The notes beneath the pieces were generated by a model. It saw nothing but the letters and a program-made list of their open reading frames with translations. It had not been told where the DNA came from and made no database searches. Made by a program: the position numbers and the translations under genes. Below, in pieces: positions 47,613 through 60,600 of a stretch of 64,000 bases of DNA. How positions within the stretch are numbered: the stretch's first letter is position 1; every line of letters begins with the position of its first letter. Origin of the DNA: Trochalopteron elliotii (lineage: Eukaryota > Chordata > Aves > Passeriformes > Leiothrichidae); NCBI GenBank assembly GCA_024734555.1, contig JANPWX010000173.1, forward strand, positions 1-64,000, read 5' to 3'.

Positions 47613-49421
47613 TTATCACTTTTGAGAAGTGGGGGCATTTCTCAGTGTAGTCTTCATTCTCTTTTCCAGTAGTGAAGAGAGAATGTTCCCAATAAAGGAA
47701 CACCAACAAAGTTGCACAGAGCAAGTCCTGGCAAAGCTAGCAGTACTTTCATATGGATCAGGTAAACCCCAAAAATGGTCTGTGAATAATTTCTAATGGT
47801 GGAAAAGAAACAACATCCTCTTCTTTACCTGAAGATAGAATGTGAATGCCCTTATTTACCCTCAACCCTCTCTGCCACCAGATAAGCTCTCCAAATTTTA
47901 TTTACCAAGATTATGTTAGCTTCCATGATGGTTAAAAGTAAAGAATTTAAGGCTGAGATTTTTATCTTGTTGCCTTCCTCCTCAGGACAAAGGGGAACTG
48001 GAAAACAGCCTATTTATTTAGCAAGGTAATTCAGCTACTGATTGAGCAGTTTAAGGATGATTTCTAAAAATTCCCTAACTCAAATTAAAACTAAATCTAA
48101 AAAATTAATTGCTCTTCCTTTAAATATTTACAATATAATTTAATCTCTGGCAGCATTAAATACTATGCAATATTCATTTTGTATTTACATCAATATATGT
48201 TATTCTGGGAAGTTTTCACGTGTTCTGCACTGCAGCTTACCACAGCAGTGGTTTGAAATTGCCTCAGAACATGAATTTTAAAGTCTCTTTGTGCAGTATG
48301 TGGTCTTTAAAGTCAATTAAGTTGAGAGGGAGAGTTCTGGAACTGCCAGCTAAGACTTGCAAGGTTGGTAATATTCTTTGCTAATGTCTGTCAGCTGTCC
48401 TCAGGTCTTTCCTCTCCCATTCTCCGATGAATATACATGTCTATTTTGCTTCATCTGATAAGGAAAATTTAATGTCCTGTTTGTCATTTTTGATTTTACT
48501 TTCTATTTCACATTTTCTTCAGGGATGGGTATACTATTTATACTGAATGCAGATCTCAGTTGTAGTTACAATGGTCATTTAGAAATTACTCTTTTCTGTC
48601 ATGTCAGCAATTATCTACTGAATTTAATTTTGAGTATAGAGAAGATGAGGATCAAAAATGTAACAACCCACACATACGAAAGAAAACATGACATCTTTTT
48701 TAGATGAAACCTGTAATACTTTTTTGCACGCCTGTGAATAAAGTAACTTTTCATCCAGCTGACAGATCTAGAACAAAATAAGGTTAATGTAAATATTTAA
48801 CATAAGGCATTGTATGCCATGCATGACACTTGCTCTCTCCCCTCTGGGTCTTTGGACACAGGAATCCTTTGTTGTGTTTCAGTTCTTGTACACATGTGTT
48901 TCTAAGGAGTAGAGGTGCAAAAGTAATTTTCTGGAAGATCCACCAAGTCAATCCAACTATTTTGCCTTCCCCTCAAAACCTATCAAACCTCTTGTTAAGT
49001 TTCATGGCAAGATGCAATAAGCCCAGCCTAGTTCAATCTCTTTCCACCATATGTTATATATGAGAAATAAGTTTTGTTTTTTTGATCTCTTTGTTCCAGA
49101 CATCTGATAATTTATAGCTGCAATGTTTTGTAGTATGGACACTAGAAAGTATTTAAGGCAAGAACCTGCAGGGCCAGCCAGCTTTGTGTTGGTCTGGCAG
49201 GGGCTGCATGGCTGTGATTAAAGTTAGGGATGAGGTTAGGATTGAGTCAATAGACACCTCTGGGTTGAGGTGTGTTTATTTCATACAGGTTACTGTGCCT
49301 GAACCCAAACAAGTTTTAGGATCTGTCCATGCAAGGCTCCCTTTTCAAATATTTATTTGAAGCACTGATTGCCTCTTGACTCAAATGTTTCCATGTGATA
49401 AACATCATAGGACTTGATGCC
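47613..49421. other. AT-rich noncoding stretch, nothing identified
   Basis: No supported gene. The stretch 49130-49300 (with TATTTAAGGC and repeated GGCAGG/GGCTG motifs) is somewhat LTR-like, but I cannot assign it. Confidence 0.5.
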
Positions 49422-50131
49422 TGTCTTGGGTTGCAATGCAAGATGTATTCTATTTCCATTTGTTGGAATTGGTTGAAGACGTGTTTTTCTTTATTGCATA
49501 ACTCTGGGGGGGAGGGGGGTGGGTGTTTTTCTGTTAATGGGCCAGCTGTTAAAACAATGTGGGGCAGTGTTTCTTAATCTCTTCCACAACCCATCCTCCC
49601 TCCAGGGGGATATCTGCTGTTAATGGGCAATTAAGTCTCACTGCATGACTGATAATACTACATCAACCCATTGTGAGATACTCCACCCAGTGGGAGGAGC
49701 CAAGCATTCCTACCTGGATAAAAGATGAGATTCAGAACAGCAGGACAGACTGTTTTCCCCTGGGTTCTCAGAAGACTGGACTCATCTTGCCACCACTGGA
49801 CCCTTTTACAGGATCATCTCTACTCTGACAGAACCACATCTCCAGGAGGACTTAAATTGGATTGCTACCATTTCAAAACCCTGACCAACAGGGTGTTAGG
49901 TCATGTTCTGACTCTGTCAGTGTTTTTCTTTTTTTTGTTAGTTTGGGGTGTTTTTTTTGCTACTACATTTTTAATATTTCTAGTAAAGAACTGTTACTTG
50001 TATTCCCTTATCTTTGCCTGAAAGCTCCTTAATTTCAAAATTATAAATCAGAGGGAGGCGGTTTACATTCTTCATTCCAAGGGAGGCTCCAGCTTTTCTC
50101 TGGCAGACACCTGTGTTTCCAAACTAAGACA
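49422..50131 (+). mobile_element. Type-C solo LTR, copy 2
   Basis: A 710-bp LTR of the same family as 44555-45263, almost the same length and colinear with it throughout. The ends are TGTCTTGGGTTGCAAT and AAACTAAGACA. A TATA-like GATAAAAG lies at 49717-49724 in the position of a TATA box, and AGTAAA at 49982-49987 is a variant poly-A signal. Flanks ATGCC and ATGTG share only their first three bases, so the target duplication is unclear. There is no retroviral interior on either side. By eye it differs from copy 1 at many positions, so the two inserted independently or long ago. Confidence 0.9.
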
Positions 50132-52811
50132 ATGTGATTGTATGAAAGGGATAGAAAATTTATCTTGGCAAACTGGAGACTTGAAGTTCATTGTAAGGAG
50201 GAGACCTTGTATGGCTGATGAGGAAGCAGCAGCAGCTAACCATGTGTTTTTCTTCTCTTGTGCAAACCAATAACTTAAACTCATTGGAGACTGTCCAAGC
50301 AGTCCTTTCTTTTGTAATGCAAAAGTCCAGCACGTTTTATGCAAGTCTATAACTCCATGGGATTTTTATAAAGATTGCAGACTGTTAGTTTTTGCCTATT
50401 TCCATTCTCTTTATTGTACCCAGAAATCACATAATTTCAACATTTCACTTCAGTTGTATTGCTGTGATTTTGGTGTGCTTGATGCCAGCCAAGCAACATT
50501 TCCTTACAAAGGCAGGGATTCCAACTGTGTCCTGTTTCAGGTACTGTCTATATCTGCTTTATGTGTGAACCTGTTGTGCTTGTTTGAATTTGATCTTTGT
50601 CTCCTAATGGATATGAGAAACCTGATTTTCAGTTGTCAATTGATTTACATTTGCATGATAGTTTTATAAAAGAGACAGGGGAAATGGGTGGTTCCCTTTC
50701 AACCTTTTACTTTTCTTCTTAAGAAAACTGTCAGGACATGCTCCTTCACATCTTTTGACTGTCTTGGCATGTATCAAATCTGTTCAATGAAGTCAAAGTT
50801 CAAAGCATTATATTTTGGTTGTTTTGTCTTTTTAAATAAATAAAAAACATATTTCTCTCACCACAAACCAAGCATTATTGCAGTGATATTTGTACAGAAG
50901 ACAAGAAAATTATTTTAAAATTAAAATTAATTGCTTGGAGGTGAGAACTTTAAATGAAATGAACAATCAGGGAACAGCTATCACCAGCTATTTTCCAGTG
51001 CATAAATTCCTGTTCTTTCTGCACTCATCTATATTACATCCAGACTAGAGTATCAAAAGGAAAAATTGGTTGGGACATAACTCACATAACCTCAAATTTC
51101 TCTGAAAGGAGTGTTTTATCCATGATTTTGTTTAACAAGTTCCTTCTCTTTGCCAATAGGTGTCTCTGTTATCCTTTGTAAAACACCAAATACCACAGGA
51201 CTTTTTCAGTGTTTCCTGACTTTAAGTACAAGTCAGGATTATTTTTAACCCTCTCTCTTATGCTTTTATTTGGGATCTTTAAAGAAAACAACTAACAAGG
51301 AAAAATTCTGCAGTGTTGCATCCCAACACAGAGAAGTAAGAAATTTCTTAATGCTGCTTTGTCAGAATTCAAATAAAATTAAAAACATCAATAACATGTC
51401 TTCCCTCAGGTATACCTCTTGCTCAAGTGGAGGAAAACTGAGAGATAATGTCTTACAAAGATAAGGTATCCATTGTCTATTGAATCTCTATGTCCTCAGA
51501 ACCTCTATACCATCATGTAATTATTGACTGATTTTCTAATAAAAATATACCAAATTTTATTTTATCCGTATTACAGCTATCCATAATTTTAATGTTTTTC
51601 TAGAATGTAAGCCATTCATCTAAGTTTATGCAAGATGCATCTGTACCACCATGCTATTCAAGAAAAGGAGTTAGGAAAACAGAAAGAGCTGTAAGCTCTC
51701 AGCAACTCCTGTTACTTCACAATAAGAGATTAATCAAAGCTGCCTAATGAAAATAAAAATCTTAGAAAATAATCCTGATGTAGGTAGCAACGAGAAACAA
51801 GAGTTTTTTGTAACAATTTGTATTATCCTGACACAAGGAAACCACATCTGCCTGACTAGACAAAGACAGATGATCTGCCTACGTATTAGATACTTCCAGA
51901 GCAAACACCAGCAGCCCACGGAACTTTCTGAGGAGTGACAGACAGTGTGACAGCAATTCCAGATGTGGGCTGGTGTAGACCTGATTAAGCTGTCAAAAAT
52001 AGTTCTAGACTTTAGGTCGCTGGTCTAAGAGGAAATCTAGTCACATTCTGGTTTGCATATTTTTATTTTGGTGTGTCTTTTTTTGGTAAAGCTAATATAG
52101 GTCTGGGGACTGAGCTGGAATCTGTGCCTGATTCTATAATACGAACAAAATTGGTACATACATCCTCATTGCAAATCCTTTTTTACTTTAAGGGTTTTGG
52201 TACTATTAAAACCAAGTTTATTCTTACAAACCACCAAAACTTGCAAGTAGCTGCAAAATCCAACATGTAAGTTATAAAAAAGAGTTTATTTCATCCAAGA
52301 CTCATCAAGAAGTGATAAATACGAATTTCAAACATGTGTTTTATGAAAGCCACTTTTCAGAGCAGAAACACATTTTAATATCAACTGAGTAGATGCTTTA
52401 TGTTGCAGAAAAAACAGTTTAGTGTACCATCTGTTACTTTTAATACCAAATGAACAACATGAATTGTAGTTAATACTGTTGATGTAAAATATAAGAGGGA
52501 TGTTATCAAAACTGCTCACTGACAGATATAAACATGTTTTGAAATATGAATGAGCTCAATAAATTCAACATTCAACTTTTACCAGCCAGCTGTTCTCAAA
52601 AGATAAGGCAGTAAAAGATTTTTAATGAACCTCATGCCAGGCAAATGCAAGTTCGTTTTTCTGGCCCCCATGATGCTGGGAGAAACATTTCCTATCTAAA
52701 GCACACAGAGAGTGACAGTTTCATTTAACCCCTTCCACCTTGGGGAAAATAATTTTATCTTGTACAGAGAAATGAGAGAAGTGGTATGGAAATATCATGC
52801 ATAGGTGTATT

Positions 52812-52817
<6 letters not shown>
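50132..52817. other. AT-rich noncoding stretch, nothing identified
   Basis: No supported gene or repeat. Confidence 0.5.

Positions 52818-52882
<65 letters not shown>
52818..52882 (+). repeat. (TCTA)n tetranucleotide microsatellite
   Basis: About 16 pure TCTA units with degenerate TCTA/TCTG units on both sides. Same motif and strand as the array at 5814. Confidence 0.95.
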
Positions 52883-55800
52883 ATCTCTATGTCTGTATCT
52901 ATCTCCTTAGAAGAGATCCTGTGACAAAGATTTTTACAAAGGTGTCCAGAAAAATCTAAATATAACTTCTTCATTTTTTGCTCTCCATATGATGATACAA
53001 TGAGGTGAGTTATAATACAGGTCTTGGCTCTATAAATGCTTATGTACTGGGACATGGCACATGAATAACAGCCCAGCCAATGAAAATAACAGCTGCCTTT
53101 GACAAGTTCAGTATTGAATCACAAAGGAGTGAATCCTCGTTATAGCTCCCTCATTCAAAACTGAACATTATACACCCTCTATACAATATGAATTTTCAAC
53201 TCTTTGGATGATCAAGATTATTATTAAAGAATTTTATTTATACGATTATCATTAAGAATAGTCATGTTTCCCTTCTGCTAGATGGTATCTCATTGCTTTT
53301 AGTATCTGCAAAATGCTCTTTCTCATACTGAATAGTTCAAGAAAAAAGACAAAATGTTTCTTGACAGAGAACAAGTCTCTGAAATCCTTTAAACATTTTC
53401 TATTAGTATTTGGCCTTTTGGTGAGGAACTTTTGCTAGTTTTCTAGAACACCAACTAGATTCCTCACTAATCTGAAATAATAGAACATAAAAAAGAGCAC
53501 TTAATTAATACTATTTATTTTAAAAGAGTTTTCAGATTTCACTGAAAACATACAATTTATAAATCATCATAGGTTTTAATTCAGTGTCCCTATGTATTAC
53601 TTATGCATGATGAATTACATTCTAATTAAATAGAGCTATACTAACTTCTTACCCAATTACTTCTCTGCACCTATGCTGAACATTGGTCCATAATAGGTGT
53701 AAGCTATATGCATTAATTTAACACAAAATTACTATCAAAATTGTCAGAAACAAGTGGCAAGGTCATCTCACAGAACCCAGAATCTGTGTAGTCTGATCTG
53801 GTTCCTTTGATTCCCTTTATAATATTTTCTTCTGTTGCTTATTTAAACTTGTTTGAAAGTATGGGTGTAAATTGATAAAATAAGACAATGATGGTAGTAG
53901 TAGATTGACATGTGGCCTTTGAATTTATTCTTCTGGGAGTAGGGTGTTAGGAGGTTTGTGAAAGTCCAGTGCATACAAATTTATCTAATTTTGTCTAATT
54001 TACACATACCCTCATTTTGACTGCTGAAATTAAACTGTAAATTTGCACATACGAAGATGTTTATCTCAAGAGAACTGTTCCTGAAAATTATTTTTTTTTC
54101 TTTTCATGTGGCAAGCGTGCTTTGTCCTACTTTGCCTTATTTTTATAGAGCTTTCAACTTCCACAGTATTGATCAAATTGACATTTCTTTGACAGAACTC
54201 CAGGGAGCCCTGTAATGTTCTTGGCAGTTCCACCACTAATAAAATTGTTGATTTTCAGATGGCAAGGACTAACTTTATGTCCTCAGTAGGAGGCATAACG
54301 AGACAAGTAATAAAATGGTTTTCAAGGTAGCTCAGTATTGCATGTTATCTTCCATATCCATGGACAGGTCGTCACAGAGACAATAGCTTTAAATAATTAA
54401 CAACAGGGAGACATATTGATGCTCAAATGTCCCATCTTGAATCCTGTAATCAGTAATGACAGTGACCATACTCTTTTAGCTGTTTGCAGGATTTTATTAC
54501 CGTAGATGATCACACTGTATCAAAAGGAAAATGGATAACTAACTTTAAAGGAAACCAACCTTCTCAGAATTCTGTTAACATTACTCCGATTTTGTGTTTA
54601 AATTCAGGTATGTGGATTCCTCCCAAGAACAGTTGCTTTATATGACAAAAGTTTTGCTCGTAGTTTTTCAGATCTAAACCCGTTTCTTTACCTGATAACT
54701 GTGGAAAATTTTAAATTTCATTATTACATAGATGTAATTTACTGAGTGAAAGTGAGTGTTCATTTGTTCAATAAGCTTTTAAAAATCATACTGAGAGAGC
54801 TTCCCATAAATTCCCAGTTATCAGATATGCACAAGGTTTTTTTTGTCTTCTCTCCTGGCCACAGTGCTGTACCCGAACATGTATCTCACTAAAGCATTAG
54901 TTACAACAGAGGCAACAGAGAAATTCTGTAACAAACTGGCTTAACAAACACACATATAGATAATAAATTCTGCTGCAAAGTGATTCCTTAAAGCAAATGA
55001 AATCATCCTTCAGCTTTGAAAGAGGCTTTGGATTTACTGAACAATTCTATGAAGCAAAAGGATTTATTATTTTAATTATATAAGACAGTAGCAATTATTT
55101 CTGATTCAAAAGAAGTCCAGAAGTCAATGGTATTTGAATGAATAAATGGATTAGACTGTGGTTTGCTTGTTGGTTAATTTACACACCAGTCATACCCTTT
55201 TATCCTTCATATAGAGACATAGTTCTTTCTTCATTATAGAAAAAATGTGATATTGCTCCACTGGTTAAATTACCCAGATTTAGAAAGAATTGACTAATAG
55301 GTTAAAAAAAAAAAAAAAAGATAATGACAAAACCAAGTTCAATTAGGCTGAGATTAGAAAATTGAAATTAATAGATTCCAATGATTACACTGCTTAATTT
55401 GATTTAAAATAACAAATACTTCTTGTAGCTATTTTCTACACAGTGATTTTGACACTGCTCCCATACTCATATTCAGGAGTATTGAGCATACTGCATTTCT
55501 TTGATTTTATTTAATATCAACTCCAAGTAGTGCCAAGGATTGTCTTTTTACTGTTTTTAAGCTTCAAGTCAAACAGCTCTCTATTGAGTTAATTTCTCAG
55601 GGTTTGCAGATCTTTACGTATTCTGCTGTGGATCAGAGGCAAAAAATTACCACAAAATACCTAACGGATTCATAAATCTGTGCAGCCAGAGTCATGTTAT
55701 TTCAAAAACATATGACACCTCAAAAACATTTGACATGTATTGGTCCATTTCATAAAAATCTAGAAATATATTCTGTAATATTTTTTTCTGCGTGAGAAAG

Positions 55801-56433
55801 AAATGTATAAAAGTATCAAAACCAGATGTATGTGCTTAAAGGTTGTGCCGAAAGCTGAGATAACAACCATTCTCTTCCATTATTTTTTATTTCTTTTGAG
55901 TTATAAATACAAATTAATTTTTTAATTATTTCTAGGCTTAATTTAATTATTATTAAGCTAAAACCACTGTGTTAGCATTCAGTGTGTCTCTGTTCTGGAT
56001 CAGTTAAATGTTGAAACTCTGAAAATTTATAAACTAATGTCTCAGAGAGTGTGGAATGGACCAGTCATCTGGGAAAGTAAACAAATCAAATAAGCAGGAA
56101 ACAACAAAAACAACACCTAAACAACCAAACTTCTCCAAAATGGGAAATTTCTCTTCTTGTCCATGCAACTCAGATTTAAGTCATTCAAGGCTTAGTTTTC
56201 TAAAGACTTTTCAGAAGTTTGGGTTTTTTTTTCCAAGATATGCTTTACAGTTCTCACAATTTGAAACATTCACACCTAACTGGCATTGTTGTCTTATGAT
56301 AGAGGAATTCATGTAACTCCTACTGGAACTGGTCTAATATGACCAGTAGTAATAGTCTAAGAGGAAACAGATTATATATGGTCAAAAATTACAGAGGCAA
56401 ATGCCCCTTTAAAGATTTATAGAACATGCCATT
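52883..56433. other. AT-rich noncoding stretch, nothing identified
   Basis: No supported gene or repeat; a 16-base poly-A run lies near 55304-55319. Confidence 0.5.
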
Positions 56434-56570
56434 TAGAAGACTTATTAGAGATGTAATTATTTGACTTGTCTATATTAGTCATGTTTTTCATCCCTCTCCA
56501 CATGAGTGGAAGGAAATAGTTTAGGTGCATCACCTTCCACACACTTCTTCACTTGACCTTGGACAGAATG
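56434..56570 (+). repeat. Diverged duplicate, copy 1 (with 57472-57606)
   Basis: This 137-bp block matches 57472-57606 in direct orientation. Shared runs include TTATTTGACTTGTCTATATT followed by AGTCA, then GGAAGGAAATAGTTT, then TCACC-TCCACA. Small indels and substitutions separate the copies. Weak similarity may continue a little further on both sides. I do not recognise the family. Confidence 0.85.
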
Positions 56571-57471
56571 CAAAATGAAAATGCCCCTCAGCAGGACACA
56601 GGCCTAATGTGTGGAAAGGATTGTTTAATTTTGGTTCTCTTTCAGCAGAACAACCCCAATGAATGCTCTTCTTTGCTGTGAGTTCCAAGGAGAAAAGCTG
56701 CTCCACTCATCTGAATGCCTCCAAGCTCTGCACCAAGCCCTGCCAAGGCTGTCTGCAGAAGAAAGGTCCATGTTGAATTTAAGTTGCTGGACAGAGATAT
56801 TCTCCTGATGCAGGACCTGGATCTAGTGTCTACAGTAGCTTTTCTTTTCTCTGTTTACTCATCATAATGTACTTACCTACGTGAATGTCCTCTCCTTTCC
56901 TGGGGAAGGGTCTTTGCAAAAGCACTGGAGACTAGGTGTATCATTTAGTCAGGATCAATTACAAATATTTTCTACTACAGTATGGCTATAGAAGTGTAAG
57001 TCCATAGAAGCAACCAACACAGTACTGACAACAAAATTATTTTTTTTGTTAGAACCAAGGAAGTCATACCAACACGTTAAGTAAACCATGATTTTATGTA
57101 TATTCTGAGGCCTGTTGGCTCCACAAACAGCAAGAGAAATAATGTTTGCATTTATATCCCCCCAGCATTATAGAGCATATGCCTGCCCAGCTTGCCTGGT
57201 AGACACCAGTGGAGTTTTGCCCTTGACAGCTCTTGTTTATACAGATGGTTTTAAAAATGTTACTGGAAGAGAAAACAGCCTGCACTGTAGGAAGCACCTT
57301 ACATAGGAGCCAAGACTTAACAAGGAAAATTATTTTCATCATTCTCTCCTGTTCATCTGGAAAATTTGAGGAAAATTTGAAGGTTGACCTTAAAACTAAA
57401 ATTAAGCTTATTTTTGTCTGTTATATTTAGATGTGTCAAGATTTTTTAACACGATATTTTGAAGATCCTGT
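56571..57471. other. Noncoding spacer between the duplicate blocks
   Basis: About 900 bp with no recognised element. Two modest opposing frames of about 60-80 codons near 57100-57340 have no protein-like features. Confidence 0.45.
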
Positions 57472-57606
57472 TGAAGAGATTTATTAGAGATCTGGTTATT
57501 TGACTTGTCTATATTAGTCAAGTTTGTCATTCTTCTCCAAGTGGATGGAAGGAAATAGTTTGGGTGAATCACCCTCCACATCTTTACCCTTGCCTTTGGA
57601 TGGAAT
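57472..57606 (+). repeat. Diverged duplicate, copy 2 (with 56434-56570)
   Basis: Direct-orientation partner of 56434-56570, offset by about 1,038 bp. The shared core starts TTATTAGAGAT and runs through GGAAGGAAATAGTTTGGGTG. The two may be remnants of a repeat family with paired ends or an old local duplication. Confidence 0.85.
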
Positions 57607-60600
57607 GAATCACTCTCTAGAGAAGCCTATACCTTCCTGCAGGCTGCAAGGGGAGCTGAGGAAAACCAGATATAAACTGTACGTAGGACCAATATTTCAT
57701 TCCAGAATCACATTGAAGTTAGAGAAAAAATTCCCCTCACTGTCAGCTGTTGTAGGGCCTCCATCCTTTGTCATGTGAAGTGACAGCTGTAGGACTACTG
57801 TCACCAATACAACAATGTGCCTCTGCAAAGTACGCATTTCTTTTAAAGGTGGGGATGGTAGAAATTCTGGTAGATGGTTTTCCTGATCCAAAATATGATT
57901 CATTCTCATACAGTCATAAAAACAGTTGTCCCAGCTGTCTGCATTCATATTTGGCTAATTCCAAACCCCTACCCTCAAAACAAGCAGAGCAATATAGAAG
58001 AGCTGTCACTACCTTTCCATCTGCAGTGAATGAAGGTACCTGGGATGAAATCTGAGCTTTCTGAGGCTTTTAACATTGACTGCAGCAAGACTTAGAGTGT
58101 CCTAGAAAAGCTCCCCATTCTGTGGACTAAAAGCCTAAACTAAAAAATAAATATATAATATAACACTATGTGCAAATAATTAATTACCCATCTTACAATT
58201 CCTTTGACATCAGAACATGCTCACCTCCTCTACAGTTCATGAAAACTGTTCATAGCACATTTGTCATTGCATTTGAGGGGATGATAATACGGCACTGCTG
58301 TTTGCTGACAATAGTTATTCAAAAGCAACAATATGTAAGCCAACTATAACAAGATAGGCAGTTATATGGCCAGTGACTGAAACGGAAATTAAAAGAAAGA
58401 GCTTTCAGAAATTGACAGGACATGCCATTATCTGGGATAATGGAACTAAAAGGACTTAATATTTTTATCATCTTTATGAATTCTAATGATAAAATTAAAT
58501 ACTTAAAAAACCCTTACAGTAAATTTGTAAACAAATGAAACTGCTATATTTGGAAAAGCCTTAAGGATTGTTTTTGGTATGAATATGATAAAGTCACCTA
58601 AACACGCTATCACATTCATTAAATCATAGAAATCAGAAAGGAAAAAAAAAAGTCTAACCTTAGAATAGTCATATTCAGACCATAAACCCTGAAACAATAT
58701 TCAAAGAAAGTTTTCCATATGTCAGTGATCAGCAGTGTACAAGTTTGAGGAGAACTCAGTTGTTATCTAATGGTTAATGTATCTTTTTCTTCTACATTAC
58801 ACATATCCTCCAAACAAATTTTTGCCTGCATAGGTTTCACAGCAACACAGCACAGCAACACAAACGCCTTTAAAATAACGATTGCAGTTTTGGGCAATCT
58901 ATTCTGTGAAGTCAATCTGCACTAAATAGAATTTATTTTTTAACCATAGTTCAGTCAACTTCAGATAAAGTGTAATAATGACTCTGCTTTGGCAGTACTA
59001 TGATGAAAACTTTACCAAAACAAATGGATTTTTTTTCTTTGTTATAAGTAGATTTTTAGGCACAGCACCCGCAGTAACTGTATGGGAAAATTATAATGAA
59101 ATAGACTTAAGAGGTTGTCATGTTAAAGATAGAGGTTTGTTTATCAGGGGAGAAGGCAAAGCCCTGTTCTGATGAAAGAAGTCAAAGGTAGCCAGACATC
59201 ACTAGAGCCACAGTGCATTCAATTTATGCACAGACATCTGGTCAGTAGCTGCTTCGGTGAAGGTACTGTATAGGATTGGAGTTGTATCCCTACTGACAGT
59301 GTGTTGAGAAGGTATTGGGTGCGTCTGAGAGCCATTTAAATGCAAATATAATGTGAGTTTGAGAGTGACTAAAAACAATCATCCAGGCAATGGCATTAGT
59401 AATTAGAAACCATCTGGTACCTTGAAAGCTTACTATACTTTCAGTATTTCCACAGGCCAAAAGGATGCAATTTATCTCCTACAAAAACAGAAACACCTAT
59501 GCTATATGTTAGTGCTCTGACAATTAATATGCGAAATCAGATCCATCTTGATGTTTTTCCTCTGGGCAAATCCTGGAAAATAAATGCATAGGAAGTCTAG
59601 AAGAGAGAGTCCCATAAACTTCACAAAGGAAATTTAAAGAGAACACACAGACAGAGATGAGTACCTGAAAAGACGAATGAGTTCTGTTGAAAACTTTGCC
59701 TCCTTTTTACCTGATAAGACTATGAAGGACATAAAGCAAAAGTTTGATAACTCACCTGTCAGATCTCCTTAAAACATTATGTTCTGTATTTTCAGTGTGT
59801 GGTATGTACAAGTGCATTCAAATTAAATTAATTAATGTAAACCCTTTCTCTTATCTGGCCCTTGGAAGTTTAGGGGTTAGAAATTTCATGCTGTGGAGAC
59901 CAAAATGAAAATGTTCTAGTCTGTCCATCAAAACCTAAACTGCCCTTCACCATCTTTGTTTTCAAGCTAATATACCCTAAAGAATGTACGGGCAGGTTAT
60001 TCTCTATTAAAAATAAATCACTCCTTCAGTCTTCATCTGAGAGATTAAGTGAATACTGAAAAAAGATAATTTTAGATTTGAATTGGTAATTGCAGTAATT
60101 GTCTTCTTCAACACCATATTTACATGACATTCACAATTGTCAGCTTCACTTGGTAGCTTGCATGAGTTGAGAACAATACAGAAATTCAGCTTCAAAGTTT
60201 ATTAGTGATAACCAGTTATTAAGGAAACGGAAGAAAGCAAAAATTAAGATATTTCATTTTGAGAATTTCAATAGCTAGAGAAAAAATAGGAGAGGACCAC
60301 TGAAAGCACAAAAAATTGCAGTTTTTATATACAGTGAAACAGTTGAAACATCCCAGTGTGTGACTATCAAAGTAGAGGGGCTGGCTGATCCACTGTAGTT
60401 CTGATCTGAATAATGCAGGTTTCGAGGCTGAACAATCAACATCTGCAGACCATCTCAGAGTTTGTGTTTGTCAGACACAGCTGAGCTTCTCAAATTATAG
60501 TCTATAGAAACTGAAGCTATTCCTAAACCTTATTCTTACACGTGCCAAAGTCATATGTCTATTTGCTGTTCTTATAATTCATGGAATATTTTCTTTCAAA

